A DNA stretch of 64,000 nucleotides from Runella rosea (GCF_003325355.1 NZ_CP030850.1:6647001-6711000); one strand, 5' to 3'; shown: positions 19,179-29,546, counted from the first letter of the stretch. The notes: a model not told the origin generated them from the letters alone. Translations and numbers: made by a program.

Positions 19179-19799
19179 ATGCCTTTTAACGATTTTATCC
19201 ATGCGCTTGATGCCCAACTCCGACAACCGTTGCCGGGGCAGGAGGCACATGTTAAAATGGCATCAGCTACGCGACTACGACTCAAGGTTCAGCCCAATGA
19301 AAAAACGCGTCGCTCCGCCGTGTTGATTTTGTTTTACCCGCATCGTGAGCATATTCTGCTTCCTCTCATTTTACGCCCTAAATACGACGGTGTTCACGCT
19401 GGACAAATGGCTTTTCCAGGCGGACGTTATGAAAAAACGGATGAAAATCTTATCCGAACCGCCCTGCGCGAGGCCCAAGAAGAAATTGGGATAAAAGCAT
19501 CGGACGTGCAGATATTGGGAAAACTCACCGAATTGTTTATTCCTCCCAGCAATTTTTACGTGCTGCCTGTGGTAGGTAAGTTGGCTTACAAGCCCGATTT
19601 TTACCCCGACCCCCGCGAAGTCGAGGCCGTTTTGGAGGTAAATTTGAATGAACTTCTGGACGAGACCATCGTTGGCTTTACCGAACTTGACGTGCGCGGA
19701 GTCACCATTGAGGCGCCTTTCTACGATATTCAGGGGCACAAAGTGTGGGGCGCTACCGCCATGATGATCAGTGAACTCCTGACGGTGATTCGTCAATAA
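19179..19799 (+). CDS. NUDIX hydrolase, CoA pyrophosphatase-like (NudL)
   Basis: 206 residues. The NUDIX box is GGRYEKTDENLIRTALREAQ followed by EEIGI (residues ~84-108), with catalytic REAQEE. Directly before it is the UPF0035 extension, VHAGQMAFPGG, which marks the CoA diphosphatase subfamily splitting CoA into 4'-phosphopantetheine and 3',5'-ADP. Fits NudL in length. 146-bp gap to the FAD dehydrogenase. Confidence 0.9.
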   Translation: MPFNDFIHALDAQLRQPLPGQEAHVKMASATRLRLKVQPNEKTRRSAVLILFYPHREHILLPLILRPKYDGVHAGQMAFPGGRYEKTDENLIRTALREAQEEIGIKASDVQILGKLTELFIPPSNFYVLPVVGKLAYKPDFYPDPREVEAVLEVNLNELLDETIVGFTELDVRGVTIEAPFYDIQGHKVWGATAMMISELLTVIRQ

Positions 19800-19947
19800 A
19801 GCTTCATTTAACAACTTTTAAGAAGGCCAGTTCGTCGCCTTTAGGCTGAATTTGCTATTTTTGGCACGCCTTTGGATAACTAAGGGGAAATAACCCATTT
19901 TTTTCGGCAAAAATCCCCTCCAAAAACTAACATCCAATATTCTCTAT

Positions 19948-22902
19948 ATGTCTAAATTTAATCGAATCAACACCCTAACCGGCTGGCTTGTTTTTGCGGT
20001 AGCGCTGGTCACTTACCTGCTTACCGTTGAGCGCACGGCCAGTTTTTGGGATTGCGGCGAATTCATCGCCTGTTCTTACAAACTTCAAGTTCCACACCCT
20101 CCCGGAGCGCCACTTTTCTTACTTATCGGACGCTTGTTTTCGATGATGGCCCTGGGCGATGTAACCCAAGTGGCTTATTGGGTCAACATCGTTTCGGTGA
20201 TGTCGAGTGCTTTTACCATTTTATTTTTGTTTTGGAGCATCACGCTTTTGTCACGCAAATTACTTGGCAAAAAAGACGAAGAACTTAATTTGGGCGAAAC
20301 CATCGCCGTGGTGGGTTCTGGATTGGTCGGTGCGTTGGCGTACACTTATTCAGATTCCTTTTGGTTTTCGGCGGTCGAAGCCGAAGTATACGGTTTATCT
20401 TCCTTTTTTACGGCCATCGTGATTTGGGCCGTGTTGAAATGGGAACGCATTGAAGATGACGCTGCGGCAAACCGTTGGTTGATTTTTACGTTCTATTTGG
20501 TCGGTCTTTCGATTGGAGTCCACTTATTGAACTTGGTCACCATCCCTGCACTGGCTTTGGTATATTATTTCAAAAAATACAAAAATCCATCTTTGTGGGG
20601 CGGTATCGCGGCTTTTGTAGGCGGTCTGGTGGTGTTGATGATTATCAACTCTGGTGTGATTGTATGGCTGCCTTCCACGGCTGGTAAATTTGAAATTTTC
20701 TTTGTCAATACCCTCGGGGCACCGTTCTCAGTGGGTATCGTTTTCTTCCTTTTATTATTCGTTGGAACCTTGATTTGGGGAATTCGTTATACGGCAAAAA
20801 AAGAAAAAGAAGTCTGGAATACGGCATTGCTTTCTTTTGCTTTTGTGTTGATTGGCTATTCGTCGTACTTCCTCGTATTGGTACGCTCCAATTTTAACCC
20901 TCCCATCAACGAAAACGACCCCAGCGACGTAATCAGCTACGTATCGTACCTCAAACGCGAGCAGTACGGAAGTCGTCCTTTGTTATTCGGGCCAGTATTT
21001 ACGGCACGTCCAGTCAACTCTGAACAGGGAGAGCCGATTTACCGCAAATCAAATGGTAAGTATATCATTGCCGATTATCGTCCAGAATACGTGTACGAGA
21101 AAAATCAGCAGATGCTTTTCCCTCGGGTACATAGCAACCAAATGAATCACCCGCAGCTGTACCGTGATAAATTGGGACTGGCCGAAGGCCAAAAACCAAG
21201 CATGGGCGACAACCTAGCGTTCTTCTTTTCTCACCAGTTAGGACACATGTACTGGCGTTATTTCCTTTGGAATTTTGTCGGTCGTGAAAGCGACGAAGAA
21301 GGCGCTGGCGGTTTGCGTCCGTGGGATACCAACCAAGGTCTTCCCGACGTAATGGCCAACAACCGAGCCCGCGATAATTTTTACATGATTCCTTTCCTCC
21401 TTGGATTGCTGGGAATTGTAGCACAAGCATTCCGTCGTAAGCAAGATTTACTCGTAACGGGATTATTGTTCATGATGATGGGCGTGGCGTTGGTGGTTTA
21501 CCTCAATTCTCCCCCCGTCGAGCCCCGCGAACGTGACTATATTTACGTGGGTTCTTTCTACATTTTTGCGTTTTGGATTGGTTTGGGCGTCATGTTTATT
21601 TATGACTTTCTGACCAAAATCCTCCCATCAGCGCCTGCTCGGGCGGGCTTGGCCACCGTTATCGGTTTGTCGGCACCGCTTTTGATGGGTGCCAAAGGTT
21701 GGGACAACCACGACCGAAGCAATCGTTATCATTCGGTTGATTTTGCCAAGAACTTGCTTAATTCCTGCGCTCCCAATGCGATTTTGTTTACGGGTGGCGA
21801 TAACGATACCTTCCCGCTTTGGTACGTTCAGGAAGTAGAAGGTTTCCGTACCGACGTTCGAGTGTGTAACCTGAGTCTATTGGGCACCGATTGGTACATC
21901 GGCCAAATGAAGCGTAAGACCTACGAATCTGATCCATTGCCGATTTCGTTGGAATACGAAAACTTCGCGGCGGGCAAAAACGACATCGTGCCTTTCTATG
22001 AGATGCCAGCCGTTAAAAACGGTATCAACCTCAAAGAATACATGGCGTTGGTAAAACAAAATAACGCGGCCATTCAGGTGCCATTGACCAGCGGTGAGAT
22101 GACCAGCATCCTGCCTTCGTCGGTCTTGGTGTTGGGTATTAACCCCAACGAAGTTCGTAAGATGAACATTCTGAAGCCTGAATTGTCGGCTTTTGTAAAA
22201 GATACCATGCAGTGGACCATGGGTAAGCGTGATTTGTACAAGTCAGACCTCATTATGTTGGACATCATTGCGACCAACGATTGGAAACGCCCAGTGTATT
22301 TCTCAGGAACTTTGACCAATGATAACTACCTGAATTTGAAAGAATTCATGCAGTTGGAAGGATACGCTTATCGTTTGTTGCCTGTTCGGGTTCCGGGTGC
22401 TTCAGATGGCTACGTAAATACCGACATCATGTCTGAAAACCTCATGAAGAAAACTTTCTGGCGCGAATTGGACAATACCAATGCTTATTACGATGGTACT
22501 TACAAAGGTTCGCCCGCATTCTCGGCTCGCATTGCCTTTATGCGTTTGGTTGATCAGTTGATTCGTGAAGGAAAAACCGAAAAGGCCAAAACGGCGCTTA
22601 ATTTTATCCTCACTAAAATGCCGGATAAAACCATCCCTTACGATCAGATTACGGCCAACTACGTGAATTACTTGTTTGCGTTGGGAGAACCTAAAAAGGC
22701 CCTCGAAATCGCGGAAGTAATGAGCCGCCGTGCGGAAGATATTCTTAAATACAACCAACAGCACGGGGTGAATCAGGATACAAATATTCAGTTGTACATC
22801 TTGCAAACGCTCGCCAATGCCTGCCGTGAAGGGAAACAAGAGGCTCAAGCCAAGAAATACGAAACCTTATTGCAGCAATACATGACTGCATTGGGCGGCT
22901 AG
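19948..22902 (+). CDS. DUF2723 membrane protein (TMEM260-like putative O-mannosyltransferase)
   Basis: 984 residues. N-terminal ~580 residues carry about 12 transmembrane helices; the remainder is soluble and ends in TPR-like helices (IREGKTEKAKTALNFILTKM, ALGEPKKALEIAEVMSRRA). The first periplasmic loop has ERTASFWDCGEFIACSYKLQ then HPPGAPLF, the acidic/aromatic motif that places DUF2723 within GT-C glycosyltransferases, related to TMEM260. A role in glycosylating exported proteins is the current family view; the substrate is unknown here. A GT9-type gene lies about 740 bp beyond its end, after an intervening DUF423 gene on the opposite strand. Confidence 0.9.
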   Translation: MSKFNRINTLTGWLVFAVALVTYLLTVERTASFWDCGEFIACSYKLQVPHPPGAPLFLLIGRLFSMMALGDVTQVAYWVNIVSVMSSAFTILFLFWSITLLSRKLLGKKDEELNLGETIAVVGSGLVGALAYTYSDSFWFSAVEAEVYGLSSFFTAIVIWAVLKWERIEDDAAANRWLIFTFYLVGLSIGVHLLNLVTIPALALVYYFKKYKNPSLWGGIAAFVGGLVVLMIINSGVIVWLPSTAGKFEIFFVNTLGAPFSVGIVFFLLLFVGTLIWGIRYTAKKEKEVWNTALLSFAFVLIGYSSYFLVLVRSNFNPPINENDPSDVISYVSYLKREQYGSRPLLFGPVFTARPVNSEQGEPIYRKSNGKYIIADYRPEYVYEKNQQMLFPRVHSNQMNHPQLYRDKLGLAEGQKPSMGDNLAFFFSHQLGHMYWRYFLWNFVGRESDEEGAGGLRPWDTNQGLPDVMANNRARDNFYMIPFLLGLLGIVAQAFRRKQDLLVTGLLFMMMGVALVVYLNSPPVEPRERDYIYVGSFYIFAFWIGLGVMFIYDFLTKILPSAPARAGLATVIGLSAPLLMGAKGWDNHDRSNRYHSVDFAKNLLNSCAPNAILFTGGDNDTFPLWYVQEVEGFRTDVRVCNLSLLGTDWYIGQMKRKTYESDPLPISLEYENFAAGKNDIVPFYEMPAVKNGINLKEYMALVKQNNAAIQVPLTSGEMTSILPSSVLVLGINPNEVRKMNILKPELSAFVKDTMQWTMGKRDLYKSDLIMLDIIATNDWKRPVYFSGTLTNDNYLNLKEFMQLEGYAYRLLPVRVPGASDGYVNTDIMSENLMKKTFWRELDNTNAYYDGTYKGSPAFSARIAFMRLVDQLIREGKTEKAKTALNFILTKMPDKTIPYDQITANYVNYLFALGEPKKALEIAEVMSRRAEDILKYNQQHGVNQDTNIQLYILQTLANACREGKQEAQAKKYETLLQQYMTALGG

Positions 22903-22915
22903 AATCGTTGGTTTG

Positions 22916-22966
22916 AATTCAATAAAAAAGGTAGCGGGATTATCCCACTACCTTTTTTATTGAATT
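22916..22966. terminator. Bidirectional terminator
   Basis: 19-bp perfect outer stem (aattcaataaaaaaggtag and its complement) with an inner ggg/ccc, between convergent genes ending at 22902 (+) and 22979 (-). A and T runs on both sides give U-tracts each way. Confidence 0.85.
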
Positions 22967-22978
22967 TTTGGTTGAAAG

Positions 22979-23362
22979 TTATTGCTTCGTTGCCCCCAGA
23001 AAAAGCAATACCCAGCCCACAATCATGAGGGTGCCGCCAATGGGCGCCACGGCGCCAAATGCTTTGATGCCTGTAAAGCAAATAGTGTAAAGAGAGCCTG
23101 AAAAAACAATGACACCGCCCAAAAATGAATAGCCAGCCCAATGGTACCACTTGGCAGAAGTAAGTGCCACATTTTGGAGCAAAATGCTAATAAGTACGAG
23201 CGCTAATGCGTGGTAAAATTGATACTTCACGGCCGTTTCAAAAGTGTCCATTCGCCCAGAGGCTTCGAGTGTGGGTCGGAGGGCGTGAGCGCCAAAAGCA
23301 CCTATGGCGACGCCCAACGCGCCTAAAATGGCCCCCGACTGCAGAAAAAATTTAGTTGACAT
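22979..23362 (-). CDS. DUF423 (YgdD-like) small membrane protein
   Basis: 127 residues with four hydrophobic helices. The N-terminal GALGVAIGAFGAHALRPTLE, the central AVKYQFYHALALVLIS and the C-terminal GTLMIVGWVLLFLGA match the DUF423 family. An inner-membrane protein of unknown role; E. coli YgdD is non-essential. Convergent with the DUF2723 gene. Confidence 0.92.
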   Translation of the reverse strand: MSTKFFLQSGAILGALGVAIGAFGAHALRPTLEASGRMDTFETAVKYQFYHALALVLISILLQNVALTSAKWYHWAGYSFLGGVIVFSGSLYTICFTGIKAFGAVAPIGGTLMIVGWVLLFLGATKQ

Positions 23363-23640
23363 TACGGTAAATCAAGGTTTGTATCGCTGATAACTGAGAA
23401 GACTTGGCCCAAAAATAGCCAACATTGTTGACGCTCTGGTACGATTTTGGCTAAAATTCTAAATGAATTGTGCCGAATACTAACTGAAAGGGATAAAACA
23501 CGAGATTTTATCACCATAAAATCCGTTTTTACCCTAATTTTGCGTTTATATGTCAGTTGAATAATATTGAGTAACAGTGATTTGGTCGCTATAAATAAAC
23601 TAAATCATTTTTTGCCAAAAGAATAAAGTCTCAGCTTTGT

Positions 23641-24690
23641 ATGGATGTTTCTGCTTTAAAGGCCCTTTGGGTTCATCGTTTTCGTAAATACACTTACATT
23701 TTGGGTGAATACGCGGGGGCATTGGGCGTAATTGTACGTTTCCTGATTCTTAAGATTTCGTTGAAAGGACGTAGAAAAATGGTGGCTATTTTGCGGACTG
23801 AGCATTTTGGTGACATTGTGGCCGCCGAGCCAATTGTCCGTCAAGTGCGGGCGCTTATCCCCAATGCTTACATCGTTTGGATTGTGCGGCCTGTATTTAA
23901 AGAATTGGTGGAAAGACACCCTGAAATTGATAGGGTATGGGCACAACCTTCTGTTTTACAGCGGATATTGGTGTGTGAGTCAGGTGTTTTTGAGCAGGTA
24001 TATAACCTAGAATTTTGGCAGAGTAACCGAGATTCCGTAAGTGAGGATGTGCACGTCAACCGTGTGGCGGCACAAAAAGACATTACCGTTTTTAACTATT
24101 TCGAGAAAGGAAACCTGCTCTCCATTTTTCAGCAGTGTGCAGCATTACCCATTGTCGATGATGTGCCAAAAGTGTTTATCAACGATGCTGACCGCACGCG
24201 GGTAGAGGCGTTGCAATTGCCCAAAAAACTGGTTGTCATTCATTGCAGTTCTAACTATCCCGCCAAAGATTGGTCGGTAGAGAACTGGAATAAACTTGTC
24301 AACTGGTTAATGCACGAAAAAGGGTATTATGTAGCCGAAATCGGCTTAAAAAATGTCGTTGACAGTACGGATGCTCACTATTTGAATTTGTGTGGGCAAT
24401 TTTCCATTTTGCAAACTGCCGAAATCATTCGACGCGCCCGATTTTTTATTGGTATCGACAGTGGTCCCGCGCATTTGGCCAATGCCGTTGGCACTTTTGG
24501 GATATTATTGTTTGGGCAGTTAAACAACTTTGATACTTACATGCCTTACTCGGGCCATTATCAAAATGGTACAAAAGCCCTGCTGATTCGGGAGCCGGGT
24601 AAGACTTGTGCAGAGTTGGATTACACATTGGTCAGAGGAGAGATTGAAACAATTTTTGACCGAATTCCCGAGGCAGCATCTGTTTTGTAG
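23641..24690 (+). CDS. Glycosyltransferase family 9 (heptosyltransferase-like)
   Basis: 349 residues, GT-B fold. Features: a basic N terminus with a hydrophobic patch, then MVAILRTEHFGDIVAAEPIV (GT9 N-terminal loop), the ADP-heptose-type site in VIHCSSNYPAKDWSVENW, and the C-terminal RRARFFIGIDSGPAHLANAVG followed by ILLFGQ. These define GT9 enzymes that add heptose or related sugars to LPS or other glycans. There is no clear operon partner, so the acceptor is unknown. The 278-bp region in front (23363-23640) shows no gene. Confidence 0.88.
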   Translation: MDVSALKALWVHRFRKYTYILGEYAGALGVIVRFLILKISLKGRRKMVAILRTEHFGDIVAAEPIVRQVRALIPNAYIVWIVRPVFKELVERHPEIDRVWAQPSVLQRILVCESGVFEQVYNLEFWQSNRDSVSEDVHVNRVAAQKDITVFNYFEKGNLLSIFQQCAALPIVDDVPKVFINDADRTRVEALQLPKKLVVIHCSSNYPAKDWSVENWNKLVNWLMHEKGYYVAEIGLKNVVDSTDAHYLNLCGQFSILQTAEIIRRARFFIGIDSGPAHLANAVGTFGILLFGQLNNFDTYMPYSGHYQNGTKALLIREPGKTCAELDYTLVRGEIETIFDRIPEAASVL

Positions 24691-24792
24691 GACATTTGCT
24701 ATCAATGAGTTAAAGAAAAATCCAAATTTTTGTTTCCAAAAGCACTTTCAGAATCGTAAAAATAGGCTTATCATTGTAGTAGATTTTGCCAT

Positions 24793-26391
24793 ATGGACAA
24801 CGATAAATCATACAATTTTCTTCAAAAAAAATCTCTTGGGAACAGTTCCCGCCCCAATCCTAGCAATCGTTGGCTGGAGAGTGGGACGAGTATGGGAAAA
24901 TTGCCCCCACAAGCGTTGGAGTTAGAGGAGGCGGTACTGGGAGCTTTGATGATTGAGAAAGATGCGCTCAATTCGGTCATTGATATTTTAAAGCCGGATA
25001 GTTTCTACAAAGAAGCTCATCAAAAAATATACAATGCGATTATTACTCTTTTTACGAATTCCGAACCCATTGATTTGTTGACGGTTACGACCCAGTTACG
25101 TCAATTGGGTACGCTTGAAGTGGTAGGAGGAGCGCAATATGTAACGTCGTTGACGACGAAAATTAACTCGGCGGCCAACATCGAATATCATGCTCGCGTG
25201 GTTGCCCAATCGGCCATGAAGCGCGAGATGATTACGGTGGCCTCCAAGATTTTACAGGACGCATTTGAAGATACCATCGACGTTTTTAACCTTCTAGATA
25301 CCGTCGAGCAGTCGCTGTTTAAGATTTCAGAGTCGAATATCAGGAAAAACTACGCCGACATGAGTACGCTCATGAACGAGGCGTTGAAAGAACTCGAACG
25401 TCGCCGCGAACAAAAGGACGGTTTGACGGGGGTTCCTTCTGGTTTTACACAATTGGACCGCTTAACTTCGGGCTGGCAACCTACCGAATTAATCATTTTG
25501 GCGGCACGCCCTGCCATGGGTAAAACCGCTTTCGTGGTTTCGTCGCTTCGCAACGCCGCCGTTGATTTTGGGATGCCAGTAGCCATTTTTTCGCTGGAAA
25601 TGTCGGCCGTACAGCTGGTTAATCGTATGATTTCGGCCGAAGCGGAGCTTGATAGCGAAAAACTTAAAAAAGGAAATCTTGCCCCCCATGAATGGACGCA
25701 GTTGCACCAACGTATCGACCGCTTGATGCGGGCGCCCATTTTTATTGATGATACTCCTGCGCTTTCTATCTTGGAACTACGCGCCAAATGCCGCCGCCTC
25801 AAGCAGCAGCACGACATACAGATGGTTGTGATTGACTACTTGCAGTTGATGCAGGGCGACGGAGGTAAAGGCGGTGGAAACCGTGAACAGGAAATTGCGT
25901 CTATTTCGCGGGCTCTCAAGAACTTAGCCAAAGAATTAAATGTGCCCGTGATTGCGCTGTCGCAGTTGAGTCGTGCGGTTGAGACCCGGGGCGGAGATAA
26001 GCGACCGCAACTGTCCGATTTACGTGAATCAGGCTCTATTGAGCAGGATGCCGACATGGTGGCTTTCCTTTATCGGCCTGAATACTACGGATTTACGCAA
26101 GATGAAGCGGGCAATTCGGTACAGGGTATTGGTGAGGTGATTGTGGCGAAAAACCGTAGTGGTTCGTTGGACACTATTCAATTGCGCTTTATCGGTAAAT
26201 ACACCAAATTTACTGATTTGGACGGCTATTATTCGGCCAACTCTGGTAATAATGCCCCGCTGAACACGGGTAGTATTCCTGCCTCTTTTGATACTCCTGC
26301 TGCTGCCGGAGGAACATTTCGAAGCAAAGCCAACGATTTGGGCGCGATGAACTTCCCGCCGCCAAATCCTTCGGAAGAACCTCCTTTCTAG
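24793..26391 (+). CDS. dnaB: Replicative DNA helicase
   Basis: Hexameric helicase that opens the replication fork and recruits primase. 532 residues: N-terminal DnaB domain (~40-140; ALELEEAVLGALMIEKDALN), linker, then a RecA-type ATPase with Walker A AARPAMGKTAF (~235-246), Walker B QMVVIDYLQLM (~345) and the arginine-finger/loop region LSQLSRAVETRGGDKRPQLS followed by DLRESGSIEQDADMV. No intein interrupts it. The C terminus has a short Gly/Pro-rich tail. The first ~35 residues precede the conserved domain, so a later ATG (24892) is possible. Confidence 0.97.
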   Translation: MDNDKSYNFLQKKSLGNSSRPNPSNRWLESGTSMGKLPPQALELEEAVLGALMIEKDALNSVIDILKPDSFYKEAHQKIYNAIITLFTNSEPIDLLTVTTQLRQLGTLEVVGGAQYVTSLTTKINSAANIEYHARVVAQSAMKREMITVASKILQDAFEDTIDVFNLLDTVEQSLFKISESNIRKNYADMSTLMNEALKELERRREQKDGLTGVPSGFTQLDRLTSGWQPTELIILAARPAMGKTAFVVSSLRNAAVDFGMPVAIFSLEMSAVQLVNRMISAEAELDSEKLKKGNLAPHEWTQLHQRIDRLMRAPIFIDDTPALSILELRAKCRRLKQQHDIQMVVIDYLQLMQGDGGKGGGNREQEIASISRALKNLAKELNVPVIALSQLSRAVETRGGDKRPQLSDLRESGSIEQDADMVAFLYRPEYYGFTQDEAGNSVQGIGEVIVAKNRSGSLDTIQLRFIGKYTKFTDLDGYYSANSGNNAPLNTGSIPASFDTPAAAGGTFRSKANDLGAMNFPPPNPSEEPPF

Positions 26392-26505
26392 TCGCACACC
26401 ATGTGCATCAACCTAAAAACCTTCAATGATTCGTTCAGGGAGTGGAACGAAAAACAAACTACTTACGAAGAATCGTTTTGGTGGTCATCTGAATCTGACG
26501 AAGAA

Positions 26506-27294
26506 TCAGTACCAGTTGAAGTTGTTGCGGGCACCCCTGAAAGACCGAACCTCCATGACCAACGAACCGACCCAAAGGTCGACCTCCACCTTAATGGGAA
26601 CCTTGTTGGCATCATCGGAAACCCAAATTCGGATTGAATTTTCGCCTTTAAATAGTTGATTGTCAGGCATAAGAGGTGTTAGTTTTAATGCCTTTATTTT
26701 TCCGAATTTGGTCTTAATTGTGTCTTTGCCGCGGTATTTTACTTTTAATTTATAGACCGAAGATTCCAGAAAAGTAGGAACATCGACGACGTCGTTGGGT
26801 TGTAATTTGTTGAAATCTAACGTTCTCAAATAAAAATACCCGCTGATGGCATCCTGAATATGATTGGGAACGTCAAACTTTTTGCTGCCGTTTTCGTCGG
26901 TCACCACGGCATCGTCGGTGGCGTGATTGAAAAGGGTTGTTTCTACTTTTCGGTAATTATTTTCCTGAATATTCCGGTAAAATTTCTGCGATACAATGGC
27001 AGAGGTATCCATCCATGATTGCCATTCATCACGTACTTTGGCAAACCAACTGAAGGCCCCGAGTGTGGTGCCCACAATGCTTATTTTATAGCAAGGTCTA
27101 CCGTTAACGTACTGAATTTGAGGGCTTACGTCTACCACGGCATCTGCCGCATTGAAAATGCCGTAATGAACACGATATTCAAAATGCTCCCCTACGCCAA
27201 AGCTAGTTTGAGCCACTCGGCGATAAGAATCTTTGGCATGAAAAGCCGGTAAAATCAGCAACACCCATAAGGCTATGACACTGCGTCGAAGCAT
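26506..27294 (-). CDS. DUF3108 secreted protein
   Basis: 262 residues with a signal peptide (LRRSVIALWVLLILPAFHA). Contains the DUF3108 beta-sandwich: FGVGEHFEYRVHYGIFNAAD at the start, GTTLGAFSWFAKVRDEWQSW in the middle, and IRIWVSDDANKVPIKVEVDL near the end. This is typical of periplasmic proteins with a lipid-binding-like (LolA/LolB-like) fold. Convergent with dnaB. Function unknown. Confidence 0.87.
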   Translation of the reverse strand: MLRRSVIALWVLLILPAFHAKDSYRRVAQTSFGVGEHFEYRVHYGIFNAADAVVDVSPQIQYVNGRPCYKISIVGTTLGAFSWFAKVRDEWQSWMDTSAIVSQKFYRNIQENNYRKVETTLFNHATDDAVVTDENGSKKFDVPNHIQDAISGYFYLRTLDFNKLQPNDVVDVPTFLESSVYKLKVKYRGKDTIKTKFGKIKALKLTPLMPDNQLFKGENSIRIWVSDDANKVPIKVEVDLWVGSLVMEVRSFRGARNNFNWY

Positions 27295-27463
27295 ACATTC
27301 ATTGTTTTTGTTAACACGGCAAGTGTATTTTTGAGGTCTCGTTTAGGGTCTTTAAATGTACGATTAAAAGCCCGAAATGGTTTTTGAGGCAAGGATTTAA
27401 GGAGACGATTCGTATACACATCCAAATTTACAATTAAACGCAGATAGAAGTTCAAAATTGTTC

Positions 27464-28495
27464 CTAAAAGGAGGTAGGATACTTCGTTTTTAAGTACGAA
27501 AGATATGCACGAAAATTACCCTTAAACCTTTCGTTAAATTCTTTATTGAACTGATTTTGTTGAGAATGGTACGTAAGGTACCCGATAAAAAACGCGTTGT
27601 TGGGTAGTTTCTTGCCGCGCCACGGGTATTTTTTGCCAACCAATCCCCGCAAAAGCGTATCTGAACTTTGGACAATATGCTGGATTTTTGCCGTTTTGAG
27701 GCTGTCTTTGAGGGATGTAGCAAGTGAAGGCGCAAACTTTTTATAAAGGCTGTCCAATTGGTTAGCCCCGCGTACTATGTGCTGACTGAGCGCGTCGTTG
27801 TAGCGTTTTCGAAATTCATAACGTTCAAGCTGCGGAGCGTTTTTTCCGTATTTTGCTTCCATAAATCGCACCGCCCCGTAGTCGCCGACGAAGCTTGCCA
27901 GATTTTCATTTAATTCGAGATTATCCTTCACAAATAGCGTGCCGTGGGTCATTTCATGGATGATGAGGTTGGCCAGACTGCCTTCGCCACGGTAGAGCAT
28001 GGAAGATAAAATCGGGTCTTTGAAAAACCCCAACGTACTCCAAGCCGATACTTCGTTGATTTGGGTGTCAAATCCTGCTTCTAGTAGCGTTTTCTCTTCG
28101 GTGTGGGCGCGGGTGGTATCAAAAAAACCTTTGTAAGCAAACGTCCCGATGATGGGAAAGCTCCATTGCTTGGGCTTCATTTGGAATTTTTCACAGGCGG
28201 TAAGCACCCATAAAATGGGTTTGCCCCCTTGGTCATAAAATTCGGTATAACTGCCCGAAGAATCCAAACCCAGCGAATCAATCGCAAATTTTTTGATTTC
28301 ACCGATGAGTTTTAGCCGCTGTTTGAGCGAGTCGGGGAGGGTAGGGTCCTGCAAAACTTCCGAGACTGGGCGGGTGTTGAACAAAATGCTCACCTGGCCC
28401 TTGGCCTGCATGTATCCGTAACTGATTAGTTCTCGATAGATGATGCCGAGGATGACGAGTACAAGTAAAACAGCAAGGAGGGCTTTTTTGAGCAT
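27464..28495 (-). CDS. Putative aminopeptidase, COG4324 family
   Basis: 343 residues with an N-terminal membrane anchor (LLAVLLVLVILGIIYREL). A zinc-metallopeptidase motif, LIIHEMTHGTLF (His180, Glu181, His184), is followed by ELNENLASFVGDYGA, whose Glu is the likely third ligand; other family marks are VSAWSTLGFFKDPILSSML and GGKPILWVLTACEKF. Activity is predicted from the family only. It begins 16 bp after metX on the same strand and may thus be under the same SAM riboswitch. Confidence 0.88.
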   Translation of the reverse strand: MLKKALLAVLLVLVILGIIYRELISYGYMQAKGQVSILFNTRPVSEVLQDPTLPDSLKQRLKLIGEIKKFAIDSLGLDSSGSYTEFYDQGGKPILWVLTACEKFQMKPKQWSFPIIGTFAYKGFFDTTRAHTEEKTLLEAGFDTQINEVSAWSTLGFFKDPILSSMLYRGEGSLANLIIHEMTHGTLFVKDNLELNENLASFVGDYGAVRFMEAKYGKNAPQLERYEFRKRYNDALSQHIVRGANQLDSLYKKFAPSLATSLKDSLKTAKIQHIVQSSDTLLRGLVGKKYPWRGKKLPNNAFFIGYLTYHSQQNQFNKEFNERFKGNFRAYLSYLKTKYPTSF

Positions 28496-28511
28496 CTGGG
28501 GTGAATTGAGA

Positions 28512-29546
28512 TTAACGTCCTTGCGGGATTCCTTTGGTTTCCCAAGCTTGTAAAATCTGCTTCAATTGCTTGTATTCAATCAAAAAACCGTCGTGACCGT
28601 AGAGTGAGTCAATTTCTTGGTACTCAGCATCAGGAATGTGTCGGGCGAGAAATTTTTGCTCACTGGGTTGGAATAAAATATCCGAACTGATGCCCACCAC
28701 CAGCGTATGCGCTTTTACTTGCGAGAGCGCATTGGTAACGCTCGGACGGTTGCGGCCCACGTTGTGCAAATCCATCATGCGTGAGAGCGTCCAGTAAGAA
28801 AACGCATTGAAGCGGTGGGCCAATTTATCGCCTTGGTATTGCTGATACGTAGCCGCCCGAAAATGATCGGTTTGTTCGTTGCTGTCGCGGGCTTGGGTAA
28901 AGTCGTAGGTGTCATAATTGCGGTACGACAGCAGTGCAATGGAGCGCGCTACTTTCATGCCTTCGATGCCTGCGTCGGGGCGGGCTTCCTGCCAAGTGGG
29001 GTCGGCTTTGATGGCCATGCGCTGCGATTCATTGAACGCAATTCCCCACGGTGAGTGGAGGGCATTGGTGGCAATCAGGACCAGATTTTCGATTAAATCG
29101 GGTTTGATGATGGCCCATTCGAGGGCTTGTTGTCCGCCCAAAGAGCCGCCGGCCAAAGTATGAATGTGGTCAATACCGAGGTGTTCACGCAGGAGTTCAA
29201 AAGCGTAGATGTTGTCCCGAATGGTGATGTCAGGAAAGCTTTGAAAGTAAGGCGCTTTTGTTTTGGTGTTGATACTCAGGGCATTGGTGGAGCCGTAATG
29301 CGAGCCGAGTACGTTTACGCATATAATAAACCAATCCTTGGGGTCATAATGAAGCCCAGGGCCTACCAACCCATCCCACCAATCGGTGGGGTCAGAGCTG
29401 CCCGTGAGGGCGTGGCAAATCCATAAAACATTGCTGCTGTCGGCGTTGCGGGTGCCGTGGGTAGTGTACGCCAATTGGAAGCCTGCCAGTTCGCCGCCCA
29501 GTTCCAAAGGAAACGTGTAAGGATATTTGAATAAAGTAACTGCCAA
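28512..29546 (-). CDS. metX: Homoserine O-acetyltransferase
   Basis: Acetylates homoserine with acetyl-CoA, the committing step of methionine synthesis. 344 residues, alpha/beta-hydrolase fold. Motifs: ICHALTGSSDPTDWWDGLVG, NVLGSHYGSTNALS, nucleophile elbow LAGGSLGGQQALEWA (Ser135), SSDILFQPSEQ with the acidic residue, and YGHDGFLIE with the His. Ser-type HTA and Met-cycle genes in this window (metH) fit together. The start is a TTG at 29546: an in-frame stop lies just upstream and the next ATG is far downstream inside the fold. Preceded by a SAM-I riboswitch. Confidence 0.95.
   Translation of the reverse strand: MAVTLFKYPYTFPLELGGELAGFQLAYTTHGTRNADSSNVLWICHALTGSSDPTDWWDGLVGPGLHYDPKDWFIICVNVLGSHYGSTNALSINTKTKAPYFQSFPDITIRDNIYAFELLREHLGIDHIHTLAGGSLGGQQALEWAIIKPDLIENLVLIATNALHSPWGIAFNESQRMAIKADPTWQEARPDAGIEGMKVARSIALLSYRNYDTYDFTQARDSNEQTDHFRAATYQQYQGDKLAHRFNAFSYWTLSRMMDLHNVGRNRPSVTNALSQVKAHTLVVGISSDILFQPSEQKFLARHIPDAEYQEIDSLYGHDGFLIEYKQLKQILQAWETKGIPQGR

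Noticed and set aside
26401-26637. Open frame of 78 codons after dnaB on the plus strand
   Set aside because: Its second half is antisense to the DUF3108 gene, with no conserved features or promoter; chance frame.
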